The translations under genes were made by a program, and so were the position numbers. Under the pieces are notes generated by a model, which did no database searches, was not told the DNA's origin, and saw only the letters and a list, made by a program, of their open reading frames with translations. A DNA stretch of 64,000 bases, from positions 1,488,001-1,552,000 of the forward strand of contig OY969912.1 in the NCBI GenBank assembly GCA_963704505.1, read 5' to 3'. Each line of letters begins with the position of its first letter. Position 1 is the first letter of the stretch. Positions 16,282 through 26,974 of the stretch are shown in pieces. The DNA is from VRUE01 sp963704505. Lineage in GTDB: Bacteria; Actinomycetota; Thermoleophilia; Solirubrobacterales; 70-9.

Positions 16282-16674
16282 GTGGGTTTCGACCAGTACC
16301 ACGAGCCTCCTGAGGAGCTGTCCGACGCGACGCGGACCTTCGCCCGACTCTGTGCCTCACTGACCGAGGAGGCCGAGGCGATCGGCTGGTATGAGCAGCG
16401 GATGGCGGTCGAGAAGGACGAGGAGGCGCGGGCGATCATGCATGACGCCCAGGGCGAGGAGTTCAAGCACTTCTGCATGGACCTGGAGTTCCTGCTGCGG
16501 CGGACGCCGCTCTGGCAGGAGATCGCGGCCGGCATCCTCTTCCAGGAGGGCGACATCGTCGAGCACGGCGAGGCGGCCGAGGAGGAGGCGACCGAGGGCC
16601 AGGCAGAGCGCGGCGCGCCGCTCGCCGGCGGCGAGTCGCTCGGTATCGGCAGCCTCAGGGGGGTCGGCCGATGA
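16282..16674 (+). CDS. Encapsulated ferritin-like protein (EncFtn), encapsulin cargo
   Basis: 130 aa. It matches the EncFtn family, half-size ferritins that assemble as decamers and oxidise Fe(II) inside encapsulin shells. The core EEAEAIGWYEQR (29-40) and QGEEFKHF (57-64) align with the Rhodospirillum rubrum EncFtn motifs, giving E30, E32, Y37, E60 and H63 as equivalents of its metal-site residues E32, E34, Y39, E62 and H65. Residues after about 95 are a flexible acidic linker ending in SLGIGSLRG, the canonical cargo-loading peptide that docks into the shell. Its stop overlaps the encapsulin start (ATGA). An in-frame GTG two codons upstream (16276) is the alternative start. Confidence 0.92.
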   Translation: MGFDQYHEPPEELSDATRTFARLCASLTEEAEAIGWYEQRMAVEKDEEARAIMHDAQGEEFKHFCMDLEFLLRRTPLWQEIAAGILFQEGDIVEHGEAAEEEATEGQAERGAPLAGGESLGIGSLRGVGR

Positions 16675-17471
16675 GCCATCTGCTTCGTGAGCACGCGCCG
16701 ATCACCGAGCGCGGCTGGGATCTGCTCGACGCGGAGGCGAAGGAGCGACTGACGCCGCCGCTCGCCGCCCGCCGGCTGGTCGACTTCTCCGGCCCGCTCG
16801 GCTGGGAGCACTCCTGCGTGAACCTGGGCCGCACGGCGGACCTCTCCGAGGCTCCGGTCAAAGGCGTCGAGGCCGTGCAGAGGCGCGTCCTGGCGCTGGT
16901 CGAGCTTCGTGCCCCGTTTTCGATCTCCCGCTCGGAGCTCGAGGACGCCGACCGCGGCGCCGAGGATCCCGACCTCGACCCGCTTGCCGAGGCTGCGAAG
17001 CGGATCGCGACGGCGGAGAACACCGCTGTCTTCCACGGTTGGAAGGCGGCCGGAATCGAAGGCGTCGTCGACGCCACCTCCCACGCCCCGATCGAGCTCG
17101 GCGAGGACTGCGAGCGTTACCCGCGACACGTTGCCTCGGCGCTCGAGTCGTTGCTCGCGGCCGGAGTCGAAGGCCCCTTCGGCCTCGCCCTCGGCCCCGA
17201 GGCCTATACCCGGGTGCTCGAGACCAGCGAGCACGGCGGCTACCCACTGCTGCAGCACCTGCGCGAGATCACCGGCGGGCAGCCGGTCTGGGCGCCCGGC
17301 CTCGACGGCGCGGTCGTGCTCAGCCTGCGCGGCGGCGATTTCCTCTTCGAGAGCGGCGAGGACCTCTCGATCGGCTACACGGCGCATGACGCCGAGTCGG
17401 TCGAGCTTTATCTGCAGGAGAGCTTCAGCTTCAGGGTGGCGACGCCCGAGGCAGCGGTCGCTCTGGCCTAG
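16671..17471 (+). CDS. Family 1 encapsulin shell protein
   Basis: 266 aa, the normal size for T=1 encapsulins (HK97 phage-capsid fold; formerly linocin M18/CFP29). Typical features are the N-terminal arm MSHLLREHAPITERGWDLLD, the RRLVDFSGPLGW segment that forms the cargo-peptide site, AEDPDLDPLAEAAKRIATAEN in the E-loop/P-domain area, and GPFGLALGPEAYTRVLETS. It should self-assemble into a shell around the EncFtn encoded immediately upstream, storing iron as mineral and protecting against oxidative damage. The convergent aldehyde dehydrogenase gene shares its stop region (CTAG at 17468-17471). Confidence 0.95.
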   Translation: MSHLLREHAPITERGWDLLDAEAKERLTPPLAARRLVDFSGPLGWEHSCVNLGRTADLSEAPVKGVEAVQRRVLALVELRAPFSISRSELEDADRGAEDPDLDPLAEAAKRIATAENTAVFHGWKAAGIEGVVDATSHAPIELGEDCERYPRHVASALESLLAAGVEGPFGLALGPEAYTRVLETSEHGGYPLLQHLREITGGQPVWAPGLDGAVVLSLRGGDFLFESGEDLSIGYTAHDAESVELYLQESFSFRVATPEAAVALA

Positions 17472-18955
17472 TCGCCGTACTCGCTGTAGGGGAACCACCA
17501 TTCCTTGCGCTCGATGCGCGACTCCATGTGGACGTGCTTGGTCTCCTGGAAGGCCTCGAGGCCCTCGCGGCCGAGCTCGCGGCCGAGGCCCGACTGCTTG
17601 AAGCCGCCGAAGGGGCCGGCGTCGTTATCGGTCAGCGGGTCGTTGATCCAGACCGTCCCGGCGCGCAGCTCCCGCATGCAGCGAATCGCGTTTTCGAGAT
17701 TCGACGTATAGACGTTCGCGCCGAGGCCGAACTCGGTGCCGTTGGCCAGCGCGATCGCCTCGTCGAGGGAGTCGACGCGGACGATCGGCGCCACCGGTCC
17801 GAACGTCTCCTCGGTGAGCAGGGCGGAGTCGGCCGCGGCGCCGGTGACGACGGCGGGGGAGAGGAAGTGGCCGCGCTCCTGGTCGCCGGAGTCGCCCCCG
17901 ACGAGAACCTCGGCGCCCGCCGCCCTGGCCGCGTCCAACTGGGCGACGACCTTGGCCCGCTGCCGGTCGGAGACCATCGGCCCGATGTCGGTGGAGGCGT
18001 CGAAGGGGTCACCGAGGACCAGGCCGCGGGTGTGCTCGACGAAGGCGCCGACGTAGTCGTCGTAAACCTCGTCGACGACGTAGAAGCGCTCGGCCGAGGT
18101 GCAGACCTGGCCGGCGTTGAGGAAGGCCGCCCAGGCGCCGCCACGGGCAGCGACCTCGATCTCGGCGGCGACGTCGGCGCAGACGATGAAGGCGTCCTTG
18201 CCGCCCATCTCCAAGTTCATTCGCGCCATTCGCCCGATGCAGGCCTCGGCGACCTTCTTGCCGGTGGCGACCGAGCCGGTGAAGGCGACGCAGTCGACGT
18301 CGGAATGGGCGGCGAGCGCCCCGCCGACGTCGCCCGCCCCGGCAAGCAGGCCGACGACGCCGGCCGGCAGATGCTCGAAGACGCGGGCCAGCATCAGGGT
18401 CGAGAGCGGAGTCAGCTCGGAGGGCTTGCAGACGACGCAGTTGCCTGCCGCCAGCGCCGGCGCGACCTTCCAGGCCAGCAACAGCAGCGGGTAGTTCCAG
18501 GGGACGATGCAGCCGACGACACCCAGAGGGTCCTTGACCACCATCGCCAGCTGGGTCGCCTCGATCGGCGGGATCACGCGGCCGGCGTGGTCGCGGCCGA
18601 TCTCGGCGTAGTAGTCGAAGGCGGCCGCGGTCCAATCGACCTCGTCGCGATTCTCGATCAGCGGCTTGCCGCCCTCCAGGGTCATCGTCGCGGCCAGGTC
18701 CCCGGCGCTCTCGCGCAGGCGCCGGGCGACCTCGTGAAGGAGCTCACAGCGCTCGCCCGCGGTGGTCACGGCCCAGCCCGGCCACGCCGCGCGGGCCGCG
18801 GCGACCGCCGCCTCGACCTGTTCCGGCGAGGCTGCGGGGAGCTCGACGATGGTCTCGGTGGAGTAGGGGTTCTCGACCGCGATCGGCGCCCCGCCTCCGG
18901 CGACGAGCTCGCCGTCGATCAGGAGCTCGGTCGGGTGGGCGCTCTCCGCGGGCAT
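17468..18955 (-). CDS. NAD(P)-dependent aldehyde dehydrogenase
   Basis: 495 aa, complete class 3-layered ALDH. The coenzyme-site PWNYP (about 155-159), the general-base Glu in LEMGGKD (about 253-259) and the nucleophilic Cys in GQVCTSAER (about 288) are all present, as is the C-terminal PFGGFKQSGLGRELG. The overall look is close to betaine- or gamma-aminobutyraldehyde dehydrogenases, but the substrate is not determined. ATG start with a TAGCCT hexamer 9 nt upstream on the minus strand. Confidence 0.88.
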   Translation of the reverse strand: MPAESAHPTELLIDGELVAGGGAPIAVENPYSTETIVELPAASPEQVEAAVAAARAAWPGWAVTTAGERCELLHEVARRLRESAGDLAATMTLEGGKPLIENRDEVDWTAAAFDYYAEIGRDHAGRVIPPIEATQLAMVVKDPLGVVGCIVPWNYPLLLLAWKVAPALAAGNCVVCKPSELTPLSTLMLARVFEHLPAGVVGLLAGAGDVGGALAAHSDVDCVAFTGSVATGKKVAEACIGRMARMNLEMGGKDAFIVCADVAAEIEVAARGGAWAAFLNAGQVCTSAERFYVVDEVYDDYVGAFVEHTRGLVLGDPFDASTDIGPMVSDRQRAKVVAQLDAARAAGAEVLVGGDSGDQERGHFLSPAVVTGAAADSALLTEETFGPVAPIVRVDSLDEAIALANGTEFGLGANVYTSNLENAIRCMRELRAGTVWINDPLTDNDAGPFGGFKQSGLGRELGREGLEAFQETKHVHMESRIERKEWWFPYSEYGD

Positions 18956-18964
18956 CGTCGCCTC

Positions 18965-18970
18965 AGGCTA
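18965..18970 (-). promoter_or_regulatory. -10 hexamer TAGCCT before the aldehyde dehydrogenase gene
   Basis: Minus strand, 9 nt before the ATG; no Shine-Dalgarno sequence. Confidence 0.35.
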
Positions 18971-18991
18971 GCCGCCCGCGGAGGGCGGCGC

Positions 18992-19231
18992 CTAGTGCGC
19001 GATGACCCGCTTGAACTCGGTGTGGGCCGGGGCTTGGGGCTGGCCGTCGCCACGGCGAAGGCGGTTGCGGCGCTCGAGCGCCTCGGCGTCGTCGACCGCC
19101 CAGCCGACGCGCTCGACCAGCTGGCCGGAGAAATGGATTGACTCGAGATCGCTGTGATCTACCCGCTCGCGGTAGACGACCGTGCTCGTGATCTCGCTCG
19201 GTGAATCGGTGACGATCAGGATCTGCGGCAT
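18992..19231 (-). CDS. Small protein of unknown function (79 aa)
   Basis: 79 aa beginning MPQILIVTDSPSEITSTVVY. A beta-strand/helix N-terminal half (residues 1-50) is followed by a basic, Gln/Pro-containing tail. The ATG at 19231 has AAGGAG at ideal spacing on the minus strand, which supports a real gene; longer frames to 19636 are shadows of the CHAD gene. It ends 37 nt before the aldehyde dehydrogenase start and may share its transcript. No family recognised. Confidence 0.6.
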   Translation of the reverse strand: MPQILIVTDSPSEITSTVVYRERVDHSDLESIHFSGQLVERVGWAVDDAEALERRNRLRRGDGQPQAPAHTEFKRVIAH

Positions 19232-19341
19232 GGGGGCTCCTTCGTGGGGGGAGGTCCAAGGTTGGCCCGGCGCCCTTCGTGAGGCGTCAAGATCGGGTAA
19301 AGAATTGGGAAAACGCTGGTGACGAAAGAGGAGCTGCGTCG

Positions 19342-20259
19342 TTGGCAGGTCGGGCATACAGGCTGAAGCGCACCGAGCCGGCAGCGGGAGGGCTGCGGCG
19401 GATTGCCGTGGCCTGCGCCACGGAGGCGGCCGTGGAGCTGCGCAGGGTCGGGCGCGGGAAGGGCGGAGAGCGCGAGATCCACACGGCCCGCAAAGACCTG
19501 AAGAAGGTGCGCGCCGTCCTTCGCCTGGCCCGTGGCTCGCTCGGCGAGGACCTCTATCGGAGCGAGAGCCTGCGCTACCGCGAAGCGGGCCGGGCGCTCT
19601 CGGCCACTCGCGACGCCCAGGTGAAGATGGAAACACTCGAGTCGCTGCTCAGCGAGTTTGACGTCGAGGCGAGCCAGGAGTCGATCGACGAGTGGGGACG
19701 GGCGCTGGAACTCGACGAGGAGGCAGCGGGGGAGCGGGCGCGGTCCCGAGGGGGCGAGTCTGCATCGGCGGCGATCGAGCTGATCGAGGAAGGGCGGCGG
19801 TGGATCGAGGCCTGGCCGCTCGAGGACGACTCCTGGAGCCTGGTCGAGAGTGGGCTGGCGCGCGCCTACGGACGCGGCCGCGAGGCGATGCGCAGCGCCC
19901 GTCGCCGGCCCGTCTCCGATGACGTCCACGAGTGGAGGAAACGCGCCAAGGACCTCTGGTACCAGCTGCGCATCCTCGAGTCGCTCTGGCCGGAGGCGAT
20001 GGCCGGGGCGGCCCAACGGCTCCATGACCTCAACGACCTGCTCGGCGACCACAATGACCTCGCGGTCCTCCGCGAGGACCTCGAGGGCCGCGACCTCGCG
20101 GCCCCGGACAAGGCGCGGTTGGAGGCGGCGATCGCCGCCCGGCAGCGGCAGCTTCTCTCCGCCGCCCTCGACCTCGGTCGCCGCATCTACGCGGAGAAGC
20201 CGAAGGCTCATGGCCGGCGGATCCGCGCCTACTGGGTCGCGGCCGGGCGCCCTGATTGA
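19342..20259 (+). CDS. CHAD-domain protein
   Basis: 305 aa, almost entirely alpha-helical with conserved His and basic residues of the CHAD domain: EIHTARKDLKKVRAVLRL (about 46-63) and the repeat-half equivalent DVHEWRKRAKDLWYQLRIL (about 194-212), plus LGDHNDLAVLREDL. CHAD proteins bind polyphosphate through these basic surfaces. A Ppx/GppA-type phosphatase is encoded elsewhere in this window, but not adjacent. The TTG at 19342 is chosen because AGAGGAG lies 8 nt upstream; a GTG at 19279 would add an unsupported leader. Confidence 0.8.
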   Translation: MAGRAYRLKRTEPAAGGLRRIAVACATEAAVELRRVGRGKGGEREIHTARKDLKKVRAVLRLARGSLGEDLYRSESLRYREAGRALSATRDAQVKMETLESLLSEFDVEASQESIDEWGRALELDEEAAGERARSRGGESASAAIELIEEGRRWIEAWPLEDDSWSLVESGLARAYGRGREAMRSARRRPVSDDVHEWRKRAKDLWYQLRILESLWPEAMAGAAQRLHDLNDLLGDHNDLAVLREDLEGRDLAAPDKARLEAAIAARQRQLLSAALDLGRRIYAEKPKAHGRRIRAYWVAAGRPD

Positions 20260-20274
20260 AATGCTCCTCCGCGA

Positions 20275-22176
20275 GTGAGTTTCTTCAGATTCAGATCGGC
20301 ATTCAGCGGGCGAACCGCCTGGGCGCGCAGCCTGCAGTCCCCGCTGCGGGATTTCCTCACCACCGAGACGGGCAGCGCCAGCATCCTGCTCGCCGCTGCC
20401 GCCGCGGCGCTGATCTGGGCCAACATCGACCTCTCCTCCTACGAGAGCGTCTGGCACACGACGCTCTCGATCAACGTCGGCAGCTCGGGTGTCTCGCAGA
20501 GCCTGCGCGACTGGGTCAACAGCGGACTGATGACGTTCTTCTTCTTCGTCGTCGGGCTCGAGGTCCGTCGCGAGTTCGACGTCGGCGAGCTGCGCGAGCG
20601 GCGGCGGCTGACGCTGCCGGTGCTCGCCGGGCTGGGGGGAATGATCGTCCCGGTCGCGATCTTCCTCGCGATCAACGCCGGCGATCCCTCCGCCCACGGC
20701 TGGGGCGTCGCGATGTCGACCGACACGGCCTTCGCGCTGGGGATGCTCGCGCTGGTCGGCCCGGCCTTCCCCGACCGGCTGCGCGGCTTCATGCTGACCA
20801 CGATCGTCGTCGACGACGTCGTCGCGCTGATCGTGATCGCGGTCGCCTACAGCGGCCAGGTCGACACCGGGCCGCTGGCGATAGCGGTCGGCGTCTTCGC
20901 GGTGATGTTCGCCCTGCGCATGGCGGGCGTCCGCGAGGGCTTCGTCTATCTCGGGCTGGCGCTGGTCGCCTGGGTCGCGATGTTCGAGTCGGGGCTCGAC
21001 CCGGTGATCCTCGGTCTCGCCACCGGGCTCGTGGTCGGCGCCAACCCGGCCGGGCGCGGCGAGCTCGAGCGCGCCACCGACCTCTTCCGGAGCTTCCGCG
21101 AGCAGCCGACCCCCGAGCTCGAGCGCGAGGCGAGGGTGGGGCTGCGGGCGGCGGTCTCGCCCAACGCGCGCCTGCTTCGCCTCTACCACCCCTGGACCAG
21201 CTATTTCATCGTGCCGCTCTTCGCCCTCGCCAACATCGGCATCGCGATCGACGGCGACTTCCTCTCCCGCGCCTACACCTCGCCGATAACGCTCGGGATC
21301 CTAGTCGGCTATGTCGTCGGCAAGCCGATCGGCGTCACCGGCGCCGCCTGGCTGGCGACCAAGGCGAGCGGCGGCAGGCTGCGGCCGCCGGTCGGCTGGG
21401 CGGCGACCGCCGGCGGCGGGGCGATCGCCGGCATCGGCTTCACCGTCTCCTTGCTGATCGCGGCGCTCGCCTTCCACGGCGAGCAACTGGAGGAGGCGAA
21501 GCTGGGAGTGCTGAGCGCCGCCGTTTGCGCCTCGGTGCTGACCTGGCTGGTCCTGAAAGCGACGACCCTGCTGCCGAACCAGGCGCGGATCCGGGCGATG
21601 CTCGCCGGCTCCGAAAGCCTCACCGACCTCGCGGTGCCGGTCGACTCCGCCCGCGACCACCTGCGGGGACCGGACGAGGCGCCGGTGACGATCGTCGAGT
21701 ACGGCGACTTCGAGTGCCCCTATTGCGGGCGGGCGGAGCCGGTCATGCGCGAACTGCTCGCCGACTTCGGCGACGTCCGCTACGTCTGGCGCCACCTGCC
21801 GCTCTCCGACGTCCACCCGAGCGCCGACGTTGCGGCGGAGGCGGCCGAGGCGGCCGCCTCGCAGGACGCCTTCTGGGAGATGCACGACCTGCTGCTCGAC
21901 CACCAGGGCGACCTGCGCTTCCGCGACCTGCGCTCCTACGCCAAGCAGCTCGACCTCGACCTCGAGCGCTTCGACGAGGACATCCGCCGCCACGCCCATG
22001 CGCCGCGGATCGAGGAAGACGTCGACTCGGCAGATTCCAGCGGCGTCACAGGGACGCCGACCTTCTTCATCAACGAGCGCCGTCATGAGGGCGCCTACGA
22101 CATCGAGACCCTCTCGTCGGCGGTTCGAGAGGCGGGGGCGCGCTCGGTGATCACCGAGGCGCCGAGGGTCGGCTAG
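20275..22176 (+). CDS. nhaA: Na+/H+ antiporter NhaA fused to a C-terminal DsbA-like thioredoxin domain
   Basis: 633 aa. Residues 1-430 are a complete NhaA antiporter: MFFFVVGLEVRREF-like helix 2, the discontinuous helix with STDTAFALG (about 148-156) and the ion-binding pair VVDDVVAL (about 179-186). Residues 450-630 form a DsbA-type thioredoxin fold with the active site CPYC (about 480-483) and the cis-Pro loop GTPTFFIN. This two-domain arrangement is known from actinobacterial NhaA proteins. The role of the redox domain in ion transport is unclear. GTG start, 15 nt after the CHAD stop. The convergent DksA-like gene shares its stop (CTAG). Confidence 0.9.
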   Translation: MSFFRFRSAFSGRTAWARSLQSPLRDFLTTETGSASILLAAAAAALIWANIDLSSYESVWHTTLSINVGSSGVSQSLRDWVNSGLMTFFFFVVGLEVRREFDVGELRERRRLTLPVLAGLGGMIVPVAIFLAINAGDPSAHGWGVAMSTDTAFALGMLALVGPAFPDRLRGFMLTTIVVDDVVALIVIAVAYSGQVDTGPLAIAVGVFAVMFALRMAGVREGFVYLGLALVAWVAMFESGLDPVILGLATGLVVGANPAGRGELERATDLFRSFREQPTPELEREARVGLRAAVSPNARLLRLYHPWTSYFIVPLFALANIGIAIDGDFLSRAYTSPITLGILVGYVVGKPIGVTGAAWLATKASGGRLRPPVGWAATAGGGAIAGIGFTVSLLIAALAFHGEQLEEAKLGVLSAAVCASVLTWLVLKATTLLPNQARIRAMLAGSESLTDLAVPVDSARDHLRGPDEAPVTIVEYGDFECPYCGRAEPVMRELLADFGDVRYVWRHLPLSDVHPSADVAAEAAEAAASQDAFWEMHDLLLDHQGDLRFRDLRSYAKQLDLDLERFDEDIRRHAHAPRIEEDVDSADSSGVTGTPTFFINERRHEGAYDIETLSSAVREAGARSVITEAPRVG

Positions 22177-22514
22177 GCCGGACGCCCTCCGCGCTCCTCC
22201 TCCTCGACCGTCAGCTCGGCGGTCGGGTAGGCCTCGAGGCGCTCGTCGGGGATGGTCTCGCCACTCTGGGTCGAGACGCCGTAGGTGCCGTCGGCGAGCC
22301 GCTTCTCGGCCCGCTCGACCGCGTCCAGCCGGGTTTTGAGGTCCTGTTGGCGACCCGCGTCGAACTCATCTTGGTAGAGGTTCTCCGAGTTGAAATCACC
22401 CGGCTCGCGCTGCTCGTCGCCCTCCTCGGGCGTGGCCCGCTCGAGAGCGGCCAGCTCCGTCTCGACCTGCTCGCGCTCGCCGGCGAGGAGCTCTTTTGCA
22501 CGGGAAGGGTCCAT
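22173..22514 (-). CDS. DksA/TraR-like protein lacking the zinc-finger cysteines
   Basis: 113 aa. An N-terminal coiled coil (about 5-80) leads to the typical DksA/TraR end: the segment GTYGVSTQSGETIPDERL aligns with the family pattern GTYGxCxxCGxxIPxxRL. However, every zinc-binding Cys is replaced (Ser or Gln here, Glu in the second pair), so it cannot bind zinc in the usual way. Cys-less DksA forms that still bind RNA polymerase are known. ATG start. It converges on nhaA and is divergent from lon. Confidence 0.75.
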   Translation of the reverse strand: MDPSRAKELLAGEREQVETELAALERATPEEGDEQREPGDFNSENLYQDEFDAGRQQDLKTRLDAVERAEKRLADGTYGVSTQSGETIPDERLEAYPTAELTVEEEERGGRPA

Positions 22515-22536
22515 CTGCGGTCCACACGCTACCGAC

Positions 22537-22565
22537 TTGGCGCCGAGGACCCCAGGCGCTATCCT
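22537..22565 (+). promoter_or_regulatory. Predicted sigma-A-like promoter of lon
   Basis: TTGGCG (22537-22542), exactly 17 nt, TATCCT (22560-22565). This predicts a 5' leader of about 25 nt before the ATG at 22598. No HspR (HAIR) or CIRCE operator was seen. Confidence 0.45.
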
Positions 22566-22597
22566 CTAACGACTAACTACAGAAACTGGACTTAGAC

Positions 22598-24881
<2,284 letters not shown>

Positions 24882-24901
<20 letters not shown>

Positions 24902-25196
24902 CTGCGCGCCGGTCCCGCCTGACCTGAGAGCGGCGGCGAGCCTGCTCGAGCGCCGTTGGACGCTGGCGACGATCTACGCCTGCGCCAGCGGCGCCGAGCG
25001 CTTCAACGAGTTCCGCCAGTCCCTGCCCGGGGTCTCGCCGACGACTCTCTCCGACCGGCTCGAGCAGCTCGAGGAGGCCGGGATCGTCGAGCGCAGGCTC
25101 GTCTCCGGCCGCCCTCCGCACACCGAGTACGCGCTGACCCCGCGGGGCGTTCGCATCGCCGGCGCCGTCGCCGGCCTGCTCGAGAAAGGCGCCTGA
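24882..25196 (+). CDS. HxlR-family winged-helix regulator
   Basis: 104 aa. The HxlR signature is complete: LLERRWTLATIYACASGAERFNEF, then LPGVSPTTLSDRLEQLEEAGIV and PPHTEYALTPRG. Two Cys occur near the N-terminus (residues 5 and 8), where redox- or aldehyde-sensing HxlR proteins carry their reactive Cys. It overlaps the 3' end of lon by 20 nt and converges with a class III alcohol dehydrogenase gene, a common HxlR target (formaldehyde response). That link is an inference from position. Confidence 0.8.
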
Positions 25197-25204
25197 GGCG
25201 CCGC

Positions 25205-26314
25205 TCAGGCGGCGAGCTCGATCACGCTGCGGATCCCGTCCTGTTCCTCCATCAGCTCGAAGCCCTTGTTGACCTCGTCGAGGGAAATGCTGTGGGAGAG
25301 GAACGGCGCGACGTCGATCTCGCCGGCGAGGTAGCGCTCGACCAGCACCGGCACCTGATCGCGGCCCTTGACGCCGCCGAATGAGGAGCCGGCGATCCGC
25401 CGCCCGGTGATCAGCAGGCGCGGCACGACGTCGAGCGTCTCGCCCTTGCCGGCGACGCCGGCCACGGTGCAGAGGCCCCAGGCCATCCGCGCCGCCTCGA
25501 CCGCCTGCTGCATGACCGCGACATTGCCGGTCGCCTCGAACGTGTAGTCGGCGCCGAAGCCGCCGGTCATCTCGAGGATCCGCTCGACCGTCTCGGGGCC
25601 GCCGACCAGCAGATCGGTCGCGCCCTGTCCGCGGGCCAGCTCGAGCCGGTCCTCGGAGAGGTCGACGCAGACGATCCGCTCGGCGCCCTGGAGCCGACAG
25701 CCGGCCACGGCGCCGAGCCCGACCATGCCGGCGCCGAAGACGACACAGGTGCTGCCGGGACTGACCGCGGCGGTGTTGATCGCCGCCCCCAGCCCGGTCG
25801 AAAGGCCGCAGGCGAACAGGCAGACGTGATCGAACGGCGCCTCGGGATTCACCTTGGCGAGGGCGATCTCCGGCATCACCGTGTACTCGGCGAAGGTCGA
25901 GCAGCCCATGAAACTACGGACCTCCTCGCCGTCGGCGGAGATCCGCGTCGTCCCGTCGGGCAGGAAGCCCTCGTTCTGCTGCTCGCGGATCGCCATGCAG
26001 AGATTGGTGCGCCGGTCCAGGCAGTGGACGCATTCGCGGCACTGCGGCGAGAAGAGAGTCACCACGTGGTCGCCCACCTCGAGGTCGCCGACGTCCGGGC
26101 CGACGCTCTCGACCACCCCCGCTCCCTCATGGCCGAGGACGGTCGGCGCGTACCCGGAGGGGTCGGCGCCGGAGGCGGTGTAGAGATCCGTGTGGCAGAC
26201 CCCGCAGGCGTGCAGCCGGACCAGGACCTCTCCCGAGCGGGGCTCTGCCAGCTCGACCTCGCGTACCTCCAGCGGCTTTCCGAACTCCTCCAGCAACGCG
26301 GCGCGCATCTTCAT
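25205..26314 (-). CDS. Zinc-dependent class III-type alcohol dehydrogenase
   Basis: 369 aa MDR-family enzyme. Catalytic zinc ligands: Cys in GVCHTD (about 38), His in GHEGAGVVE (about 62), Cys in ACGLSTG (about 170). Structural zinc: four Cys in CRECVHCLDRRTNLC (about 93-107). The Rossmann loop is GAGMVGLGA. The C-terminal SSFGGVKGRDQVPVLVERYL is characteristic of class III (S-hydroxymethyl-thiol/formaldehyde) dehydrogenases, so glutathione- or mycothiol-dependent formaldehyde oxidation is a reasonable guess. ATG with AAAGGAG seven nucleotides upstream. Confidence 0.82.
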   Translation of the reverse strand: MKMRAALLEEFGKPLEVREVELAEPRSGEVLVRLHACGVCHTDLYTASGADPSGYAPTVLGHEGAGVVESVGPDVGDLEVGDHVVTLFSPQCRECVHCLDRRTNLCMAIREQQNEGFLPDGTTRISADGEEVRSFMGCSTFAEYTVMPEIALAKVNPEAPFDHVCLFACGLSTGLGAAINTAAVSPGSTCVVFGAGMVGLGAVAGCRLQGAERIVCVDLSEDRLELARGQGATDLLVGGPETVERILEMTGGFGADYTFEATGNVAVMQQAVEAARMAWGLCTVAGVAGKGETLDVVPRLLITGRRIAGSSFGGVKGRDQVPVLVERYLAGEIDVAPFLSHSISLDEVNKGFELMEEQDGIRSVIELAA

Positions 26315-26365
26315 TCCCGGCTCCTTTCGGTGGTCGGTCGATCCTACGGGCGCGCGACTCTGAGG

Positions 26366-26371
26366 TACCGT
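26366..26371 (+). promoter_or_regulatory. -10 hexamer TACCGT, leaderless start of the NlpC/P60-like gene
   Basis: Six nucleotides before the GTG at 26378; no Shine-Dalgarno sequence. It supports this start. Confidence 0.4.
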
Positions 26372-26377
26372 CGGGGT

Positions 26378-26959
26378 GTGGAATCGGGGGTCGCAGCGAT
26401 AAGGAGAGCGGGCATCCGCCTGCTGCTGGGCGCCGCCGCCGCGGCGCTCGCCCTGCTCGCCTGCGCCTCACCGGCGTCGGCCCTGCCGGCGCCGTGGCGC
26501 TACGAATGCGAAATGCCGGAAGCCGGCGTGCCGAGGACCAGCTCGACCTGCGGTGCCCGGATCGTCGACGGCAGCGCCGTCGCGCCCCCTTTCGCGCCGC
26601 AGACGGTCAAGGACGTGATCAGCGCCGCCAACCGGATCGACGGGCGCCCCTACGTCTGGGGCGGTGGGCACCTGAGTTGGACCACCCCCGGGTACGACTG
26701 CTCGGGGGCGGTCGGCTACGCCCTCCACGGCGGTGACCTGCTGAGCACGACGATGGTCTCCGGCCAGCTCGAAGGCTGGGGCGACGAAGGCCTCGGCCGC
26801 TGGATCACGGTCTACGCCAACTGGCACCACGTGTACATGGTCGTCGCCGGCCTCCGTTACGACACTCGAGATGCGCCGACCGGTGTCTCGGGGCCGCGCT
26901 GGCACCGGGAGATGGCCGACCCGCGGAACTTCGCCGCGCGCCATCCCGCCGGGCTCTGA
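26378..26959 (+). CDS. Secreted NlpC/P60-like cell-wall hydrolase
   Basis: 193 aa. A signal peptide (LLLGAAAAALALLACASPASA) ends near residue 37. The mature part has the catalytic-Cys motif PYVWGGGHL...YDCSGAVGYAL (Cys near 109) and a later His in WHHVYMVVAG, the expected Cys-His arrangement of NlpC/P60 peptidases that cut peptidoglycan stem peptides. There is no extra binding domain. The two upstream Cys (ECEMP and STCGA) could form a disulfide. GTG start from the leaderless -10 hexamer. Confidence 0.75.
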   Translation: MESGVAAIRRAGIRLLLGAAAAALALLACASPASALPAPWRYECEMPEAGVPRTSSTCGARIVDGSAVAPPFAPQTVKDVISAANRIDGRPYVWGGGHLSWTTPGYDCSGAVGYALHGGDLLSTTMVSGQLEGWGDEGLGRWITVYANWHHVYMVVAGLRYDTRDAPTGVSGPRWHREMADPRNFAARHPAGL

Positions 26960-26974
26960 CTCCGGCTCGAGGCT

